This document shows, piece by piece, positions 8,428 through 16,680 of a stretch of DNA of 64,000 bases (position 1 is its first letter; every line of letters starts with the position of its first letter). The notes under the pieces were generated by a model. It made no database searches and was not told where the DNA came from. It saw only the letters and a program-made list of their open reading frames with translations. Made by a program: the position numbers and the translations under genes. Source of the stretch: Listeria_A hofi (GTDB taxonomy: Bacteria; Bacillota; Bacilli; Lactobacillales; Listeriaceae); assembly GCF_963575615.1 (NCBI RefSeq), contig NZ_CAUYTL010000001.1, forward strand, positions 201,366 through 265,365. Reading direction: 5' to 3'.

Positions 8428-8462
8428 TAAATAAAGCCTGACTTTGCAGCCAGGCTTCTCTT
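8428..8462 (-). terminator. Terminator after ctaB
   Basis: AAGCCTG-ACTTTGCAGC-CAGGCTT, followed on the minus strand by TTTATTT. It begins a few nt past the ctaB stop. Confidence 0.8.
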
Positions 8463-8464
8463 TT

Positions 8465-9373
8465 TTATAAAAATACACCGATAACAACCATCGATACGAA
8501 CAGAATTGTCATGTAATTAATCGAGTACACAAAGCTAATGCGCGCCCACTTCATGCTATCTTCCATTTTAAAACCGTATAGGCACAATGCCAACCAAATA
8601 ACATTCAAAACAGTTGCTAAAATCACATAAACGATTCCTAACTCCCACATAAAGAATGGCAAAATAGTCAGTAATACGACCCAGAAAAGCGTACTCCATT
8701 TCGTCCGCTCAATCCCTTTAACAACTGGTAACATAGGAATTCCAGCAGCTGCATACTCCTCTTTCCGCTTAATCGCAATCGCATAAAAATGCGGAGGCTG
8801 CCAACAAAACATCACTAGGAATAGCATAATTGGCACGGCACTAAAAGTTGGCTCCACTGCAAACCATCCAATAAGTGGAGGCACAGCACCAGAAAAACTC
8901 CCGATTACCGTATTGCTAACTAGCTTCCGTTTCGCCCACATGGAATATACAACCACATACAAGAAAATACCAATTAACCCGATAACTCCCGCTTGCCATG
9001 TTGTCATAAACAGCAACGCTTCACCGATAACGCCAAGCAACGCGGCAACAAGAAGCGCACGTTTCCCAGAAATTTTGCCCGTCATTGTTGGACGGTTTTT
9101 CGTCCGTTCCATAATCCCATCGATATCGCGATCAATGACATTATTAAAAGCCCCAGACGCAGCAACAACCATTCCTGACCCCAAAATAGTAAAAATAAGA
9201 ATATCGAGATTCTGTATGAAAGAAACCCCTGTTAACTGAAATGCCAGCCACATACCTGTAAAAGCCGTAATCGTGTTGGAATTAACAATCCCAATCTTAA
9301 CCAATTCCGTAAAATCTTTTACAGTGAACTTCGTAGCAGCATCGATTTTTGCCGTCTTCTCCATTTGATTCAC
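8465..9373 (-). CDS. ctaB: Protoheme IX farnesyltransferase (haem O synthase)
   Basis: 302 residues of the UbiA family, with about nine membrane helices. The prenyl-diphosphate site FNNVIDRDIDGIMERTKNRP (about 95-114) has the N-x3-D-x3-D pattern. It transfers a farnesyl group to haem B, giving haem O. A GTG start at 9373 is chosen, with AAGGGGG 7 nt upstream; the next in-frame ATG is 9 nt further and badly spaced. It diverges from ctaA, the next enzyme in the pathway, across 322 bp; together they make haem A for an aa3-type oxidase. Confidence 0.95.
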   Translation of the reverse strand: MNQMEKTAKIDAATKFTVKDFTELVKIGIVNSNTITAFTGMWLAFQLTGVSFIQNLDILIFTILGSGMVVAASGAFNNVIDRDIDGIMERTKNRPTMTGKISGKRALLVAALLGVIGEALLFMTTWQAGVIGLIGIFLYVVVYSMWAKRKLVSNTVIGSFSGAVPPLIGWFAVEPTFSAVPIMLFLVMFCWQPPHFYAIAIKRKEEYAAAGIPMLPVVKGIERTKWSTLFWVVLLTILPFFMWELGIVYVILATVLNVIWLALCLYGFKMEDSMKWARISFVYSINYMTILFVSMVVIGVFL

Positions 9374-9695
9374 TTTTTTTCCCCCTTAACTTCTGTTGCG
9401 CTTTACACATTTTTCACATAGGTAATCCTAGTTACTTTGCTTGTTTGTTCACAATATCATTATGAACCTCATCCTAATCATTATCGGAAATAATCACCCT
9501 TTTTGTCAAGCCTTTGGACTTCATTTGAGCAAGAAGAACTGCATCTATATCTTTTGGTTCTCCTCAACATTTCACAAGCCGTGCTCTTTACTTACCATAA
9601 AAAACAAGTTAGAATGGAATAGTATATAGCGTGCAAGTAAGTTTTTGTATGCTCACTTTTGAATTAATACATATTGAGAGGGGAAACCATAAAAA
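9374..9695. other. Divergent ctaB/ctaA control region (322 bp)
   Basis: This gene-free stretch contains the start regions of ctaB (minus) and ctaA (plus). A plausible ctaA promoter is listed separately. For ctaB a weak TTGTGA-18 nt-TAGGAT arrangement is visible around 9425-9455 on the minus strand. No riboswitch or strong palindrome is seen. In B. subtilis this region is under ResD control; I cannot identify a ResD site by eye. Confidence 0.4.
9587..9615 (+). promoter_or_regulatory. Probable ctaA promoter
   Basis: TTTACT (9587-9592), 17-nt spacer, TAGAAT (9610-9615), about 80 nt ahead of ctaA. Each hexamer differs from consensus at two or fewer positions. Confidence 0.45.
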
Positions 9696-10613
9696 ATGAA
9701 AACTTTTCTAAAAGTCTGGTCCGTCCTAACAATTCTTTGCATGACTTTTGTTGTGTTTGGCGGTGCGTTAGTAACGAAGACCGGTTCGGCAGACGGTTGC
9801 GGGAACACTTGGCCACTCTGTAACGGGCAATTCGTTCGCCTGACTGACATCACACCCGAAAAAATCATCGAAGTTATGCATCGACTCACAACAGGGATTA
9901 GCTCAATTTTTGTCATTGTTCTTGCCATTTTAGCATGGATTTATATTAAAGATCGTCGTGAAACGAAACCACTAGCTATTATTGCTGTTGCTTTCCTAAT
10001 TCTGCAAGCTTTCATGGGTGCCGCCGCCGTTATTTGGGGACAAAACCCCTACATCATGGCGTTACACTTTGGTATTTCAATCATCTGTTACGCTGCTATC
10101 GTCCTGCTTTGCTTGCTCATTTTTGAAGTAGATAACAAGTTCGATGCCCGCAATATGGTTATTGGTACAAAGCTGAAAGTAAATATATACCTGTTAACTA
10201 TTTACACATACATCTCGGTCTATACGGGAGCGCTCGTTCGCCATGAAAAAGCAAGTCTCGCCGTTCCAGCTTGGCCATTTGAAAACGGGAAGTTTGTTAT
10301 GCCGGATAGCGTACAAGATTACGTTCAATATTTGCATCGTCTAGCAGCCCTTATTCTTGTCGTTTGGATTCTCTACGTTACTTGGATTGTTTTCCGCGAA
10401 TACAGTCATTATCGCGTTTTAAAATACGCGATGGTTCTGGAAATCATATTCGTCGTAGCCCAAGCATTCACTGGAATTATGTCTGTTGTAACAAATGTGA
10501 ACCTCTATGTCGCGTTAGCACACAGCTTGATTATCACGATGATGTTCGCCCTAATGACTTATCTGTGCCTACTTGCAAGCCGCAGTAAACAAAATCGATT
10601 ACGTATTAGGTAA
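9696..10613 (+). CDS. ctaA: Haem A synthase
   Basis: 305 residues with eight membrane helices in two four-helix halves. The first extracellular loop has GCGNTWPLC, the conserved Cys pair of Bacillus-type CtaA, followed by a Glu-containing MHRLTTGISS helix; the second half repeats the pattern with LHRLAALILVVW and LAHSLIITMM, giving the haem-ligand histidines. It oxidises haem O to haem A in the cytoplasmic membrane. GAGAGGGG precedes the ATG. It is downstream of a perfect 17-bp hairpin-forming repeat at 10657. Confidence 0.95.
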   Translation: MKTFLKVWSVLTILCMTFVVFGGALVTKTGSADGCGNTWPLCNGQFVRLTDITPEKIIEVMHRLTTGISSIFVIVLAILAWIYIKDRRETKPLAIIAVAFLILQAFMGAAAVIWGQNPYIMALHFGISIICYAAIVLLCLLIFEVDNKFDARNMVIGTKLKVNIYLLTIYTYISVYTGALVRHEKASLAVPAWPFENGKFVMPDSVQDYVQYLHRLAALILVVWILYVTWIVFREYSHYRVLKYAMVLEIIFVVAQAFTGIMSVVTNVNLYVALAHSLIITMMFALMTYLCLLASRSKQNRLRIR

Positions 10614-10656
10614 CATGAAAAACGAGGTCATGACAAAACTCATTTTCATGCACAAT

Positions 10657-10701
10657 AAGCAAGATTCAATCCTTGTTTTCGAGTAGGATTGAATCTTGCT
10701 T
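10657..10701. repeat. Perfect 17-bp inverted repeat after ctaA
   Basis: AAGCAAGATTCAATCCT (10657-10673) and its exact reverse complement (10685-10701), separated by 11 nt. No T-run follows on the plus strand, so it may be a weak terminator, an RNA stability hairpin, or a short palindromic repeat. A related AATAAGCAAGAATC arm is seen near 38025. Confidence 0.75.
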
Positions 10702-10710
10702 GACACAAAT

Positions 10711-10880
10711 CGAGCGAAAGCGTTTGTATTCAGAGGATTTGGTGGAAGCCTGAGAGCTGCGTGTACGACTGTACATGATGACTGAAAGCAGGGAGAGGGT
10801 ATTTTCCTCGACCATGCAAGAAGTTAAGCGTAGCAGTATCGGAAGTCCGCCAAATCCCCTGAATGCGAGCGCTTGTCGCC
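10711..10880. repeat. Structured intergenic element A (about 170 bp)
   Basis: The ends pair over some 36 positions: the best block is TTCAGAGGATTTGGTGGA (10729-10746) with TCCGCCAAATCCCCTGAA (10846-10863), one mismatch and one G-T pair. Outside it AGCGAAAGCG pairs partly with GCGCTTGTCGC. The interior contains the small hairpin TGTAC-GACT-GTACA followed by TGA, also found in element B at 34463. It fills the ctaA-channel gap. There is no coding frame. Confidence 0.7.
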
Positions 10881-10957
10881 GATTTATTTGGGTTATGCCC
10901 CAGACCCGTTTTATGGTAAAATGGGGGTAATATATCGTTCAGAAAGTAGGAAACCGG

Positions 10958-11680
10958 TTGAAAATCCCGCGCCGCACGCTTTATTATGAATTGTTCATGC
11001 TCTTTTTAGTCCTGCTCTCCGTCCTAACCATTCCAATACATACGCAAGCTGTTACCATTCTTAACACCATCATTTGGGTGGTTTTTACAGTCGATTATTT
11101 CGCGCGATTGATTCAAGCAGAGGATAAGAAAACATACATCAAGACACATTTCTTCCAACTCATTGCAATTATACCGCTGTACAATTTATTCCGTCTTGCT
11201 CGTCTCGTTAGCCTATTTCGCATACTCCAACTTACCGCTATCGGTAGACGCTATCTTGTTCCGCTGTATAGTTTCTTACGTACCAATGGTTTCAACAGGG
11301 TGATTAATACGTTTGTCATTCTCGTTATTGTGATCCCAATTCCCCTGATTTGGGCAGAACCGAGCATCAAAAATTATCCTGACGCCATTTGGTTCTCTAT
11401 CGTTACTACAACAACAGTAGGTTATGGAGACATCGTTCCAGTAACAGGAGTCGGCCGTTTTCTGGCCATCCTGCTTATGCTATTTGGAATTGGCTTTATC
11501 GGAGCATTGACCTCCACCATTCGCAGTTTTATTACAAACAATCGAAAAAAGCTCAGTAGCTCCGAAAAAATCACAAAAATTACGCGAAGTATCGAACAAG
11601 TAGGAACTTTATCGGAAGCAGAAATCAACATAATCCAAACCTTTCTGAACAGCAAAAAAAACGAGGAAAAGGTTCCATAA
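10958..11680 (+). CDS. Voltage-sensor type potassium channel (KvLm-like)
   Basis: 240 residues with six membrane segments. The selectivity filter TTVGYGD lies at about 150-157, and the preceding S4-like segment (about 80-100) carries spaced arginines (FRLARLVSLFRILQL), the mark of a voltage sensor. A short charged cytoplasmic tail follows. The Listeria channel KvLm has this architecture, so a close relative is likely; here the tail is somewhat longer than I recall. The start is TTG at 10958, with a modest AGTAGG site; this start is uncertain. It is a single gene ending in a strong bidirectional terminator. Confidence 0.88.
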   Translation: MKIPRRTLYYELFMLFLVLLSVLTIPIHTQAVTILNTIIWVVFTVDYFARLIQAEDKKTYIKTHFFQLIAIIPLYNLFRLARLVSLFRILQLTAIGRRYLVPLYSFLRTNGFNRVINTFVILVIVIPIPLIWAEPSIKNYPDAIWFSIVTTTTVGYGDIVPVTGVGRFLAILLMLFGIGFIGALTSTIRSFITNNRKKLSSSEKITKITRSIEQVGTLSEAEINIIQTFLNSKKNEEKVP

Positions 11681-11729
11681 AAAAAGTGTTTGCGCCTCAT
11701 TCGAAAGATGAAACGCAAACACTTTTTTA
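11679..11729. terminator. Bidirectional terminator, K+ channel / VOC gene
   Basis: AAAAAGTGTTTGCG (11681-11694) pairs with CGCAAACACTTTTTT (11714-11728), with A- and T-runs on opposite sides. It lies between two convergent stops. Confidence 0.9.
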
Positions 11730-12140
11730 TGCAGATAAGTTAAACGACCAGCCAACACCATATTTATCTGTTAACTGACCAAATTTCTCAGACCAAAATG
11801 TTTTTTGAAGTGGCATAATCTTCGTTGCACCATCAGATAGAGCCTCGAAATAACGTGTTAATTTCTCCGCATCATTCGTATCCAAAACAAGTGTCACATT
11901 ATTTCCAGGAATAAACTCCATAAAATCGGGCGTATCCGAGAACATAACCGTGTCGCCTTCAATTTGAATACTTGCATTCATTACTAATCCTTTTGTTTTC
12001 TCATCCATTTCAGGTCCATCTTCCTCATGAATTGAACCGTATGTCATTAAATCTGTACAAGTCGAGCCAAATATTTCCCCATAGAAATCTAACGCCTCAC
12101 GTACCTGATCCTTCATATTAATATAAATACCCAATGTCAT
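11727..12140 (-). CDS. VOC/glyoxalase-fold protein, PhnB type
   Basis: 137 residues with two VOC beta-alpha-beta units. It begins LGIYINMKDQVREALDFYGEIFG and has FMEFIPGNNVTLVLDT and TFWSEKFGQLTDKYGVGWSF, typical of the PhnB-like (3-demethylubiquinone methyltransferase-like) VOC group. It is a soluble cytoplasmic protein. Members have diverse or unknown substrates and no specific reaction can be assigned. It stands alone, with a shared terminator at its 3' end. Confidence 0.8.
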   Translation of the reverse strand: MTLGIYINMKDQVREALDFYGEIFGSTCTDLMTYGSIHEEDGPEMDEKTKGLVMNASIQIEGDTVMFSDTPDFMEFIPGNNVTLVLDTNDAEKLTRYFEALSDGATKIMPLQKTFWSEKFGQLTDKYGVGWSFNLSA

Positions 12141-12222
12141 TTTTGTTCCTACTTTCTTTTTTAGTTTATAACGCTTTCATTCAAGGCAATTGTACCACGC
12201 CATTAAATAAAAGAGTACTCAT

Positions 12223-12885
12223 TCATTTTTCGCTTATCGTTGCCAAGTTGATTAAACGCGTCTCCACATCGAAGCGATAGCGTTCTGCAAGAGCTTCTAC
12301 TTCTAAAATACGAATCATTTCCTCTTGCGTCCCTAAGCCGTGAAGAATGTTTTCATGACAAAATGCCACCGTTACTAAATCATCCGGTCGTTCGATGCAT
12401 TCAACCTGATCCCCAAGGCAAATTTCACCGACCTCAATCGTACGGCATAAATATCCAGTATAGCCAGTATTTCTAACCTCTTTGAATAATTCAGACAAAT
12501 CATTTCGCTTCCCGATAGTAGCACATGGATTACGAGCTTCCGTCACTTGGATAATGGCCTGGCCGATTCTAAACACATCGCCAATGCACACATCTTTTTC
12601 TAACATTCCTGTTACTGTCAAGTTTTCACCAAACGCAGCCGGTGGTAGCTCGATTCCAAACTGCTCATTCCATCGTTCATAATGTTCAGCAGGATAAATA
12701 CAAACCGTCCGATCTACTCCCCCATGATGTTTCAAGTCATATTGCCCATCATTTTCAAAGCCATACTGCGTTAACATTGCTTTTTCTACTGGTTGCTTTA
12801 CAATCCCCGTCATCATCGACCTTTTACGACCAACTGCCATCTCTTTCGGCTTGCCAATTGCAAGTCCCACAATTTTCCCGTTCAT
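12223..12885 (-). CDS. MOSC-domain protein (YiiM type)
   Basis: 220 residues: a MOSC domain (about 30-165) with FENDGQYDLKHHGGVDRTVC, the ENLTV segment and a conserved Cys in ARNPCATIGKR, then a C-terminal three-helix tail (about 180-215). MOSC proteins of the YiiM group are linked to molybdenum-cofactor-dependent reduction of N-hydroxylated compounds in E. coli; the Cys presumably binds the cofactor. No molybdenum-cofactor genes are in this window. It stands alone between two terminators, with GGGGTG upstream of the ATG. Confidence 0.85.
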   Translation of the reverse strand: MNGKIVGLAIGKPKEMAVGRKRSMMTGIVKQPVEKAMLTQYGFENDGQYDLKHHGGVDRTVCIYPAEHYERWNEQFGIELPPAAFGENLTVTGMLEKDVCIGDVFRIGQAIIQVTEARNPCATIGKRNDLSELFKEVRNTGYTGYLCRTIEVGEICLGDQVECIERPDDLVTVAFCHENILHGLGTQEEMIRILEVEALAERYRFDVETRLINLATISEK

Positions 12886-12914
12886 GCATTCACCCCTCTG
12901 ATGCTTTCAATTTA

Positions 12915-12955
12915 ACAAAAAAACGCCGAACTTTCAAGCTCTGGCGTCCTTTTTT
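12915..12955 (-). terminator. Terminator after the DUF4870-like gene
   Basis: On the minus strand ACGCCAGAGCTT / AAGTTCGGCGT (one bulge), followed by seven T. T-runs on both sides allow function in both directions. Confidence 0.8.
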
Positions 12956-13284
12956 TATATTTTATTCATAGCAACCTTCACAATTCTGACAACTATCCAA
13001 ATAAAGATAATAACATTCACAACCACAATAACAAATATCATGAACAAGGCGATGAATGTAGTTCCCGAGTCATCTCCCGTTGAAAAACCATATAATCCAA
13101 TAATTATTAGGAATAAAACGTTCAGCACAGTGGGAACTAAATCCACCAATAAAACTGTTTTTGCATGTTTTTTTACATACTCTGATTTCACGAAAATCCA
13201 TACTATTGCCGGGAAAATGATTGGCAAAAAGAAATGGCTAGCGTAGGAAAGTATCACTAAAATTTTATCATTTTTCAAACACAT
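12955..13284 (-). CDS. Small three-helix membrane protein, DUF4870-like
   Basis: 109 residues with membrane segments at about 8-28, 41-61 and 75-100. The loop EYVKKHAKTVLLVDLVPTVLN resembles the DUF4870 pattern, in which a helix with HAKE/HAK faces the cytoplasm. AAAGGAC precedes the ATG at 13284; an in-frame TTG one codon earlier is less well spaced. It lies 10 nt after ycnI and may be co-transcribed with the copper pair. The function is unknown. Confidence 0.65.
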   Translation of the reverse strand: MCLKNDKILVILSYASHFFLPIIFPAIVWIFVKSEYVKKHAKTVLLVDLVPTVLNVLFLIIIGLYGFSTGDDSGTTFIALFMIFVIVVVNVIIFIWIVVRIVKVAMNKI

Positions 13285-13296
13285 CAAGTCCTTTCA

Positions 13297-13911
13297 TTAT
13301 TTCCTGCGTTTCATGGCGAACGTCCAGATAGCTATAATAAGTGCCAAAACAGCTATACTTAGCGAAACCCATTGCATCACTGATGGGCTGTTATTATTCT
13401 CACTACCTTGGCTTTTTTCCGTCGTTGCTTTTTTCCCATGTGAATCAGTAGCGCTATCTGATACAGCCTTTGAAATTGTTGTCGTCGCATGTGGATAATC
13501 CGCGTCTTCGTTGCCAGTCCATTCTACTATCGATCCGTCTTGGTAGTATTGATATGCATTCCACTCTATCTCTCCAGCTTTTTCAGGGTTTTGTGCAACA
13601 AAGCTAAACCGTTGAAACTGGCCCTTCTGAATACCACCATTTGTCGCCGTCCAAGTCACTGTACTATCTGTTTTATTCACCACAACATTCCAACCAGGAA
13701 CAGGCTCATAAGATTGAAAATCAACACCCGTGGGCACTTTTACAACAACCTTTACCGTTGCACTTTCTTTTTCCACTGGTACTTTCACCGTATAAGTCTC
13801 CCAAGCTCCCGTCGTCGATTCTGTAGGCGCAACTGTTACGTGCGCACTAGCCAGCACAGGCGAAACGGCCAATATCACTCCTGCTAGTAACAAAGACACC
13901 ATTTTCTTCAT
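13297..13911 (-). CDS. ycnI: YcnI-like copper-binding membrane protein (DUF1775)
   Basis: 204 residues from the ATG at 13911. A signal peptide ends in ASA, leaving mature HVTVAPTES, so the N-terminal His that binds Cu(II) in B. subtilis YcnI is present. The DUF1775 domain covers about 25-145, with KVPTGVDFQS and PVPGWNV. A Ser/Asn/Lys-rich linker and a C-terminal membrane anchor (about 180-198) with a basic stop follow. It would sit on the outer face of the membrane as a copper carrier. It is immediately downstream of ycnJ; the frame opens seven codons earlier, inside that gene's end. Confidence 0.9.
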   Translation of the reverse strand: MKKMVSLLLAGVILAVSPVLASAHVTVAPTESTTGAWETYTVKVPVEKESATVKVVVKVPTGVDFQSYEPVPGWNVVVNKTDSTVTWTATNGGIQKGQFQRFSFVAQNPEKAGEIEWNAYQYYQDGSIVEWTGNEDADYPHATTTISKAVSDSATDSHGKKATTEKSQGSENNNSPSVMQWVSLSIAVLALIIAIWTFAMKRRK

Positions 13912-13928
13912 TCTATTTCCCAACTCCT

Positions 13929-15527
13929 TCATTGTTTTAATTGCATTGTAAAGGCTTTATCAATCTCTGAAAAATCCTTCGTAAGCGCGTGAACCTTTAT
14001 TTCCCAGCGCCCAGTCGCGTTCAAATACAAACCATTGGCTACATACTCATTTTGCTCATTTTTCAGCGCCTCAAATTCAGCCGCCTTTCCCCCACCAGAT
14101 GGAGCTACCGTTAATGTTACCTTCTGAAAATCCGTCCGAACCTGGCCATCCTGATCCGTAAACACAACAAGAAAAGTATTATCTCCAACGACCGCTGGGG
14201 CAATTTTCAGAGAAACAAACCCTGATTCCGTCACAACTCTTTTCGAGAAAGATTCTGGTGGCGCTGGCGGCGGTGTCTGCACATTCGTCAAAAATGCCGC
14301 AACCCCAAGAATAATCAGACCAATTCCAAATTCGGCTACAATTGTTTTAGCCGATATCATTTTACCAGTTTGTCGCATGTACAAATAATGAATGAAGCCA
14401 AGTGCCCCCATCACTAGAAACAGCGCAATTTTCACCAAAATAAGCTTCCCATATAACGTCGTAAATAGTTTTGCCATCGAACCTAGATTCATTACACTCA
14501 TGAGCAATCCGCTCACGATAATCAGTCCCACAAAACTCGCCGCCAATGGGCTAAACCGGTTCCAGACAGCCGCTACACCCGGTTGTTTTGACATAAGTAT
14601 AAATAGTACCACGATGCCGCCAACCCAAGCCGAGGCACTCACAAGGTGTAAAAAATCCATTGGAATCGCAACTGCCTTATCAGGACTTCCCGCAGCATGC
14701 CCTTGTGATGCCTTCGCAAATAATAATACCATAAAAAAGACAAGCGGTACTAACCACAACCAGATTTTATCCATCCTATTTTTCCGGAAAATAAAAAGTA
14801 AACTAATCATCAAAATGAATAAACTCACCACTTGAATCAGCCATAGGTGACCAATTCCAGAAGTTCGAACCAACTGACCCATCGTTGCAAAATCCCAACC
14901 GCTCCCACCTGTATAAATATGCACTTGTAGTGGTAAAAATAATAACAGGCCCAAAACGAGTAATCCTAGTCCAACTCGCAATATACGAATCGTTCTTTGA
15001 CGCAATACGGCGCTAATCTCCATTCTATTCAACGCCAAGAAAAATAATAAGATACCTGCTACTAAACTGAAGCCTATGTACAAAATAACTTTTACAATCG
15101 TGCTTGGCCATGACGATATTGTATTTGTAGTAACCTTTGTAAAGCTTTTATTCGTATCACCAACCTTAAATGAAATAACACCAGAAACAGGATGCCCATC
15201 AGCCGATACAACTCTCCATTCCGCACTATACACATCATCAGGTAAATTTTTTAACAAACCAATTTCAACCACATGGTCATTCTCCGGATTAAGAGATGCT
15301 GACCCTTTCTCGACACGCTTTCCTTCCGAATTTCTAACAATCACAGAAGGATATTCATTTTGAATCATCTCCGTAAATGTTAGCACCACTTTTTCCGGTG
15401 CCTTAGTAACCGTCGATTGATCCTCGGGCGTCGAACTTTGCAAATAAGCGTGCGCCTCAGCAACTGTAGTTGGCATTAAAAATAAACACATCGCAATAAC
15501 CAAGCCAATGCACCAAAATCGCTTCAT
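13929..15527 (-). CDS. ycnJ: CopC-CopD fusion copper transport protein (YcnJ-like)
   Basis: 532 residues. A signal peptide ends AEA, so the mature protein starts HAYLQSSTP, the CopC copper-site histidine. The CopC domain spans about 26-120, with a second His in SADGHPVSGV. Eight membrane helices of CopD follow (about 145-415), and a C-terminal extracellular beta domain (about 430-532) resembles YtkA/FixH domains. In B. subtilis YcnJ is a copper importer induced by copper starvation. The ATG at 15527 has AAGGAAGG 11 nt upstream. No YcnK-type or CsoR-type regulator is adjacent. Confidence 0.92.
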   Translation of the reverse strand: MKRFWCIGLVIAMCLFLMPTTVAEAHAYLQSSTPEDQSTVTKAPEKVVLTFTEMIQNEYPSVIVRNSEGKRVEKGSASLNPENDHVVEIGLLKNLPDDVYSAEWRVVSADGHPVSGVISFKVGDTNKSFTKVTTNTISSWPSTIVKVILYIGFSLVAGILLFFLALNRMEISAVLRQRTIRILRVGLGLLVLGLLLFLPLQVHIYTGGSGWDFATMGQLVRTSGIGHLWLIQVVSLFILMISLLFIFRKNRMDKIWLWLVPLVFFMVLLFAKASQGHAAGSPDKAVAIPMDFLHLVSASAWVGGIVVLFILMSKQPGVAAVWNRFSPLAASFVGLIIVSGLLMSVMNLGSMAKLFTTLYGKLILVKIALFLVMGALGFIHYLYMRQTGKMISAKTIVAEFGIGLIILGVAAFLTNVQTPPPAPPESFSKRVVTESGFVSLKIAPAVVGDNTFLVVFTDQDGQVRTDFQKVTLTVAPSGGGKAAEFEALKNEQNEYVANGLYLNATGRWEIKVHALTKDFSEIDKAFTMQLKQ

Positions 15528-15603
15528 CCTTTCATACACCTTCCTTTCACCATCTATTCTCTACGATACCATGCGATTCACCTTTACGACATTAATTTGC
15601 TTC

Positions 15604-15636
15604 ATAAAAAATGGAGAGCCTCATCTGAGACTCCCA
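15604..15636 (-). terminator. Terminator after the WxL operon
   Basis: On the minus strand GGGAGTCTCA-GA-TGAGGCTCTCC, then ATTTTTTATG; the stem has a bulge of two bases. Confidence 0.7.
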
Positions 15637-15702
15637 CTAAACTTCTCCACTCCAAAATTCGTGTGTACGCGGCACGAATTTAGATTTATTGAAGTTACCT
15701 AT

Positions 15703-16368
15703 TTAATTAGATGGATCGGCAACAATATTCCAATTAAGGGATGCTTTATATTCTCCTGCCCTTGCATCAATTGGAATCACTAGCGCAACACCTTCTGTCC
15801 CGCCAAGCAAAATAGAGTTTGAACCCATGCCACCTTCTTCATCAGCCTTTGCAATATCAATTTCATCTCCATCACCATGAAGACTTCCACCAGCTGTTTT
15901 AATTTTCTCGTCTGCTCCATTATATACAGGCTTAAACTGTAATTCAGCACCTTCTACTAACTCGCCAGTTTGCGATACTTTAAGTGTCCAGCCTTCACCA
16001 GTTCCACGTAAATCAGCTACGTTAATAAAAGCGGGTATCTCAGTATCACCAATAGCATCCGCTTTCGAAAAAATCTTCTCTTCCCTACCTGTTAGCGTAT
16101 GATTATCAAACTTCAAGTCCGATACATAGTTGATACGTAGCGGGCCTTCAATCGGATTTGTGGGTACCTCCGGAATCTCTGGCAATTCCGGATCAACCGG
16201 ATTAACAATTGGCGGATCTACAATTCCAGTCCCAGGCAATACATTCACCGTAGCCTCACTTGTTGCATTGTCTGCTCCGTCAAATTCTGCGGCACCAACA
16301 CCCGCCGTGTACGCGCTAATCGTAACTCCAAAAGTCGCTAACCCAACCATCATCTTGTTTTGCTTCAT
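15703..16368 (-). CDS. WxL-domain surface protein
   Basis: 221 residues. A signal peptide ends near VGAAEFDG. A short Pro-rich linker (about 44-72, VDPPIVNPVDPELPEIPEVP) leads into a C-terminal WxL domain (about 75-221). Both hallmark motifs are present: GWTLKV near 127 and the terminal Y-x3-L-x-W-x-I-x4-P (YKASLNWNIVADPSN). WxL domains attach non-covalently to peptidoglycan. GAGG precedes the ATG. It is the last gene of an operon with a DUF916 partner and an LPxTG protein, the standard WxL-complex set. It is small for the family, essentially only the binding domain. Confidence 0.93.
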   Translation of the reverse strand: MKQNKMMVGLATFGVTISAYTAGVGAAEFDGADNATSEATVNVLPGTGIVDPPIVNPVDPELPEIPEVPTNPIEGPLRINYVSDLKFDNHTLTGREEKIFSKADAIGDTEIPAFINVADLRGTGEGWTLKVSQTGELVEGAELQFKPVYNGADEKIKTAGGSLHGDGDEIDIAKADEEGGMGSNSILLGGTEGVALVIPIDARAGEYKASLNWNIVADPSN

Positions 16369-16371
16369 TAT

Positions 16372-16680
16372 CTAATTAACCTCTTTCATTCTTTTATTTC
16401 CTATTTTCACCAAAGATATAAAACTGAATAAAATTAATATTCCGCCTATAATATATGAAAAAACAGAATTATTTGTATCTCCAGTTACAGGTAGTCGTAT
16501 ATCGTTCCTTGGAATTTCTCTTGGCTTCTTTATCTCTTGTTTTGGCTGTTCCAAAATACGTATATTAACATCCGATTTACCTGCGCTTGCTTCTACATAT
16601 TGATGACCTAAAATTCCGAGTGAAACCATAATCACAAACAGCATACCTATGCAAATACTCGAAATTCTTCGTCTAATCAA
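16372..16680 (-). CDS. Small LPxTG-anchored surface protein of the WxL cluster
   Basis: 102 residues: a signal segment (about 9-30), a short exposed stretch of some 35 residues (KSDVNIRILEQPKQEIKKP), then LPVTG at about 65-69, a membrane span (about 73-92) and a basic tail, so it is a sortase substrate anchored to peptidoglycan. Short LPxTG proteins are normal in WxL clusters and are thought to connect the WxL complex to the wall. It overlaps the upstream 64-residue gene by 4 nt and ends 3 nt before the WxL gene. Confidence 0.9.
   Translation of the reverse strand: MIRRRISSICIGMLFVIMVSLGILGHQYVEASAGKSDVNIRILEQPKQEIKKPREIPRNDIRLPVTGDTNNSVFSYIIGGILILFSFISLVKIGNKRMKEVN

Noticed and set aside
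14392..14835. 147-residue plus-strand frame inside ycnJ
   Set aside because: It mirrors the membrane-helix codons of ycnJ on the other strand; ycnJ itself has clear CopC/CopD features.
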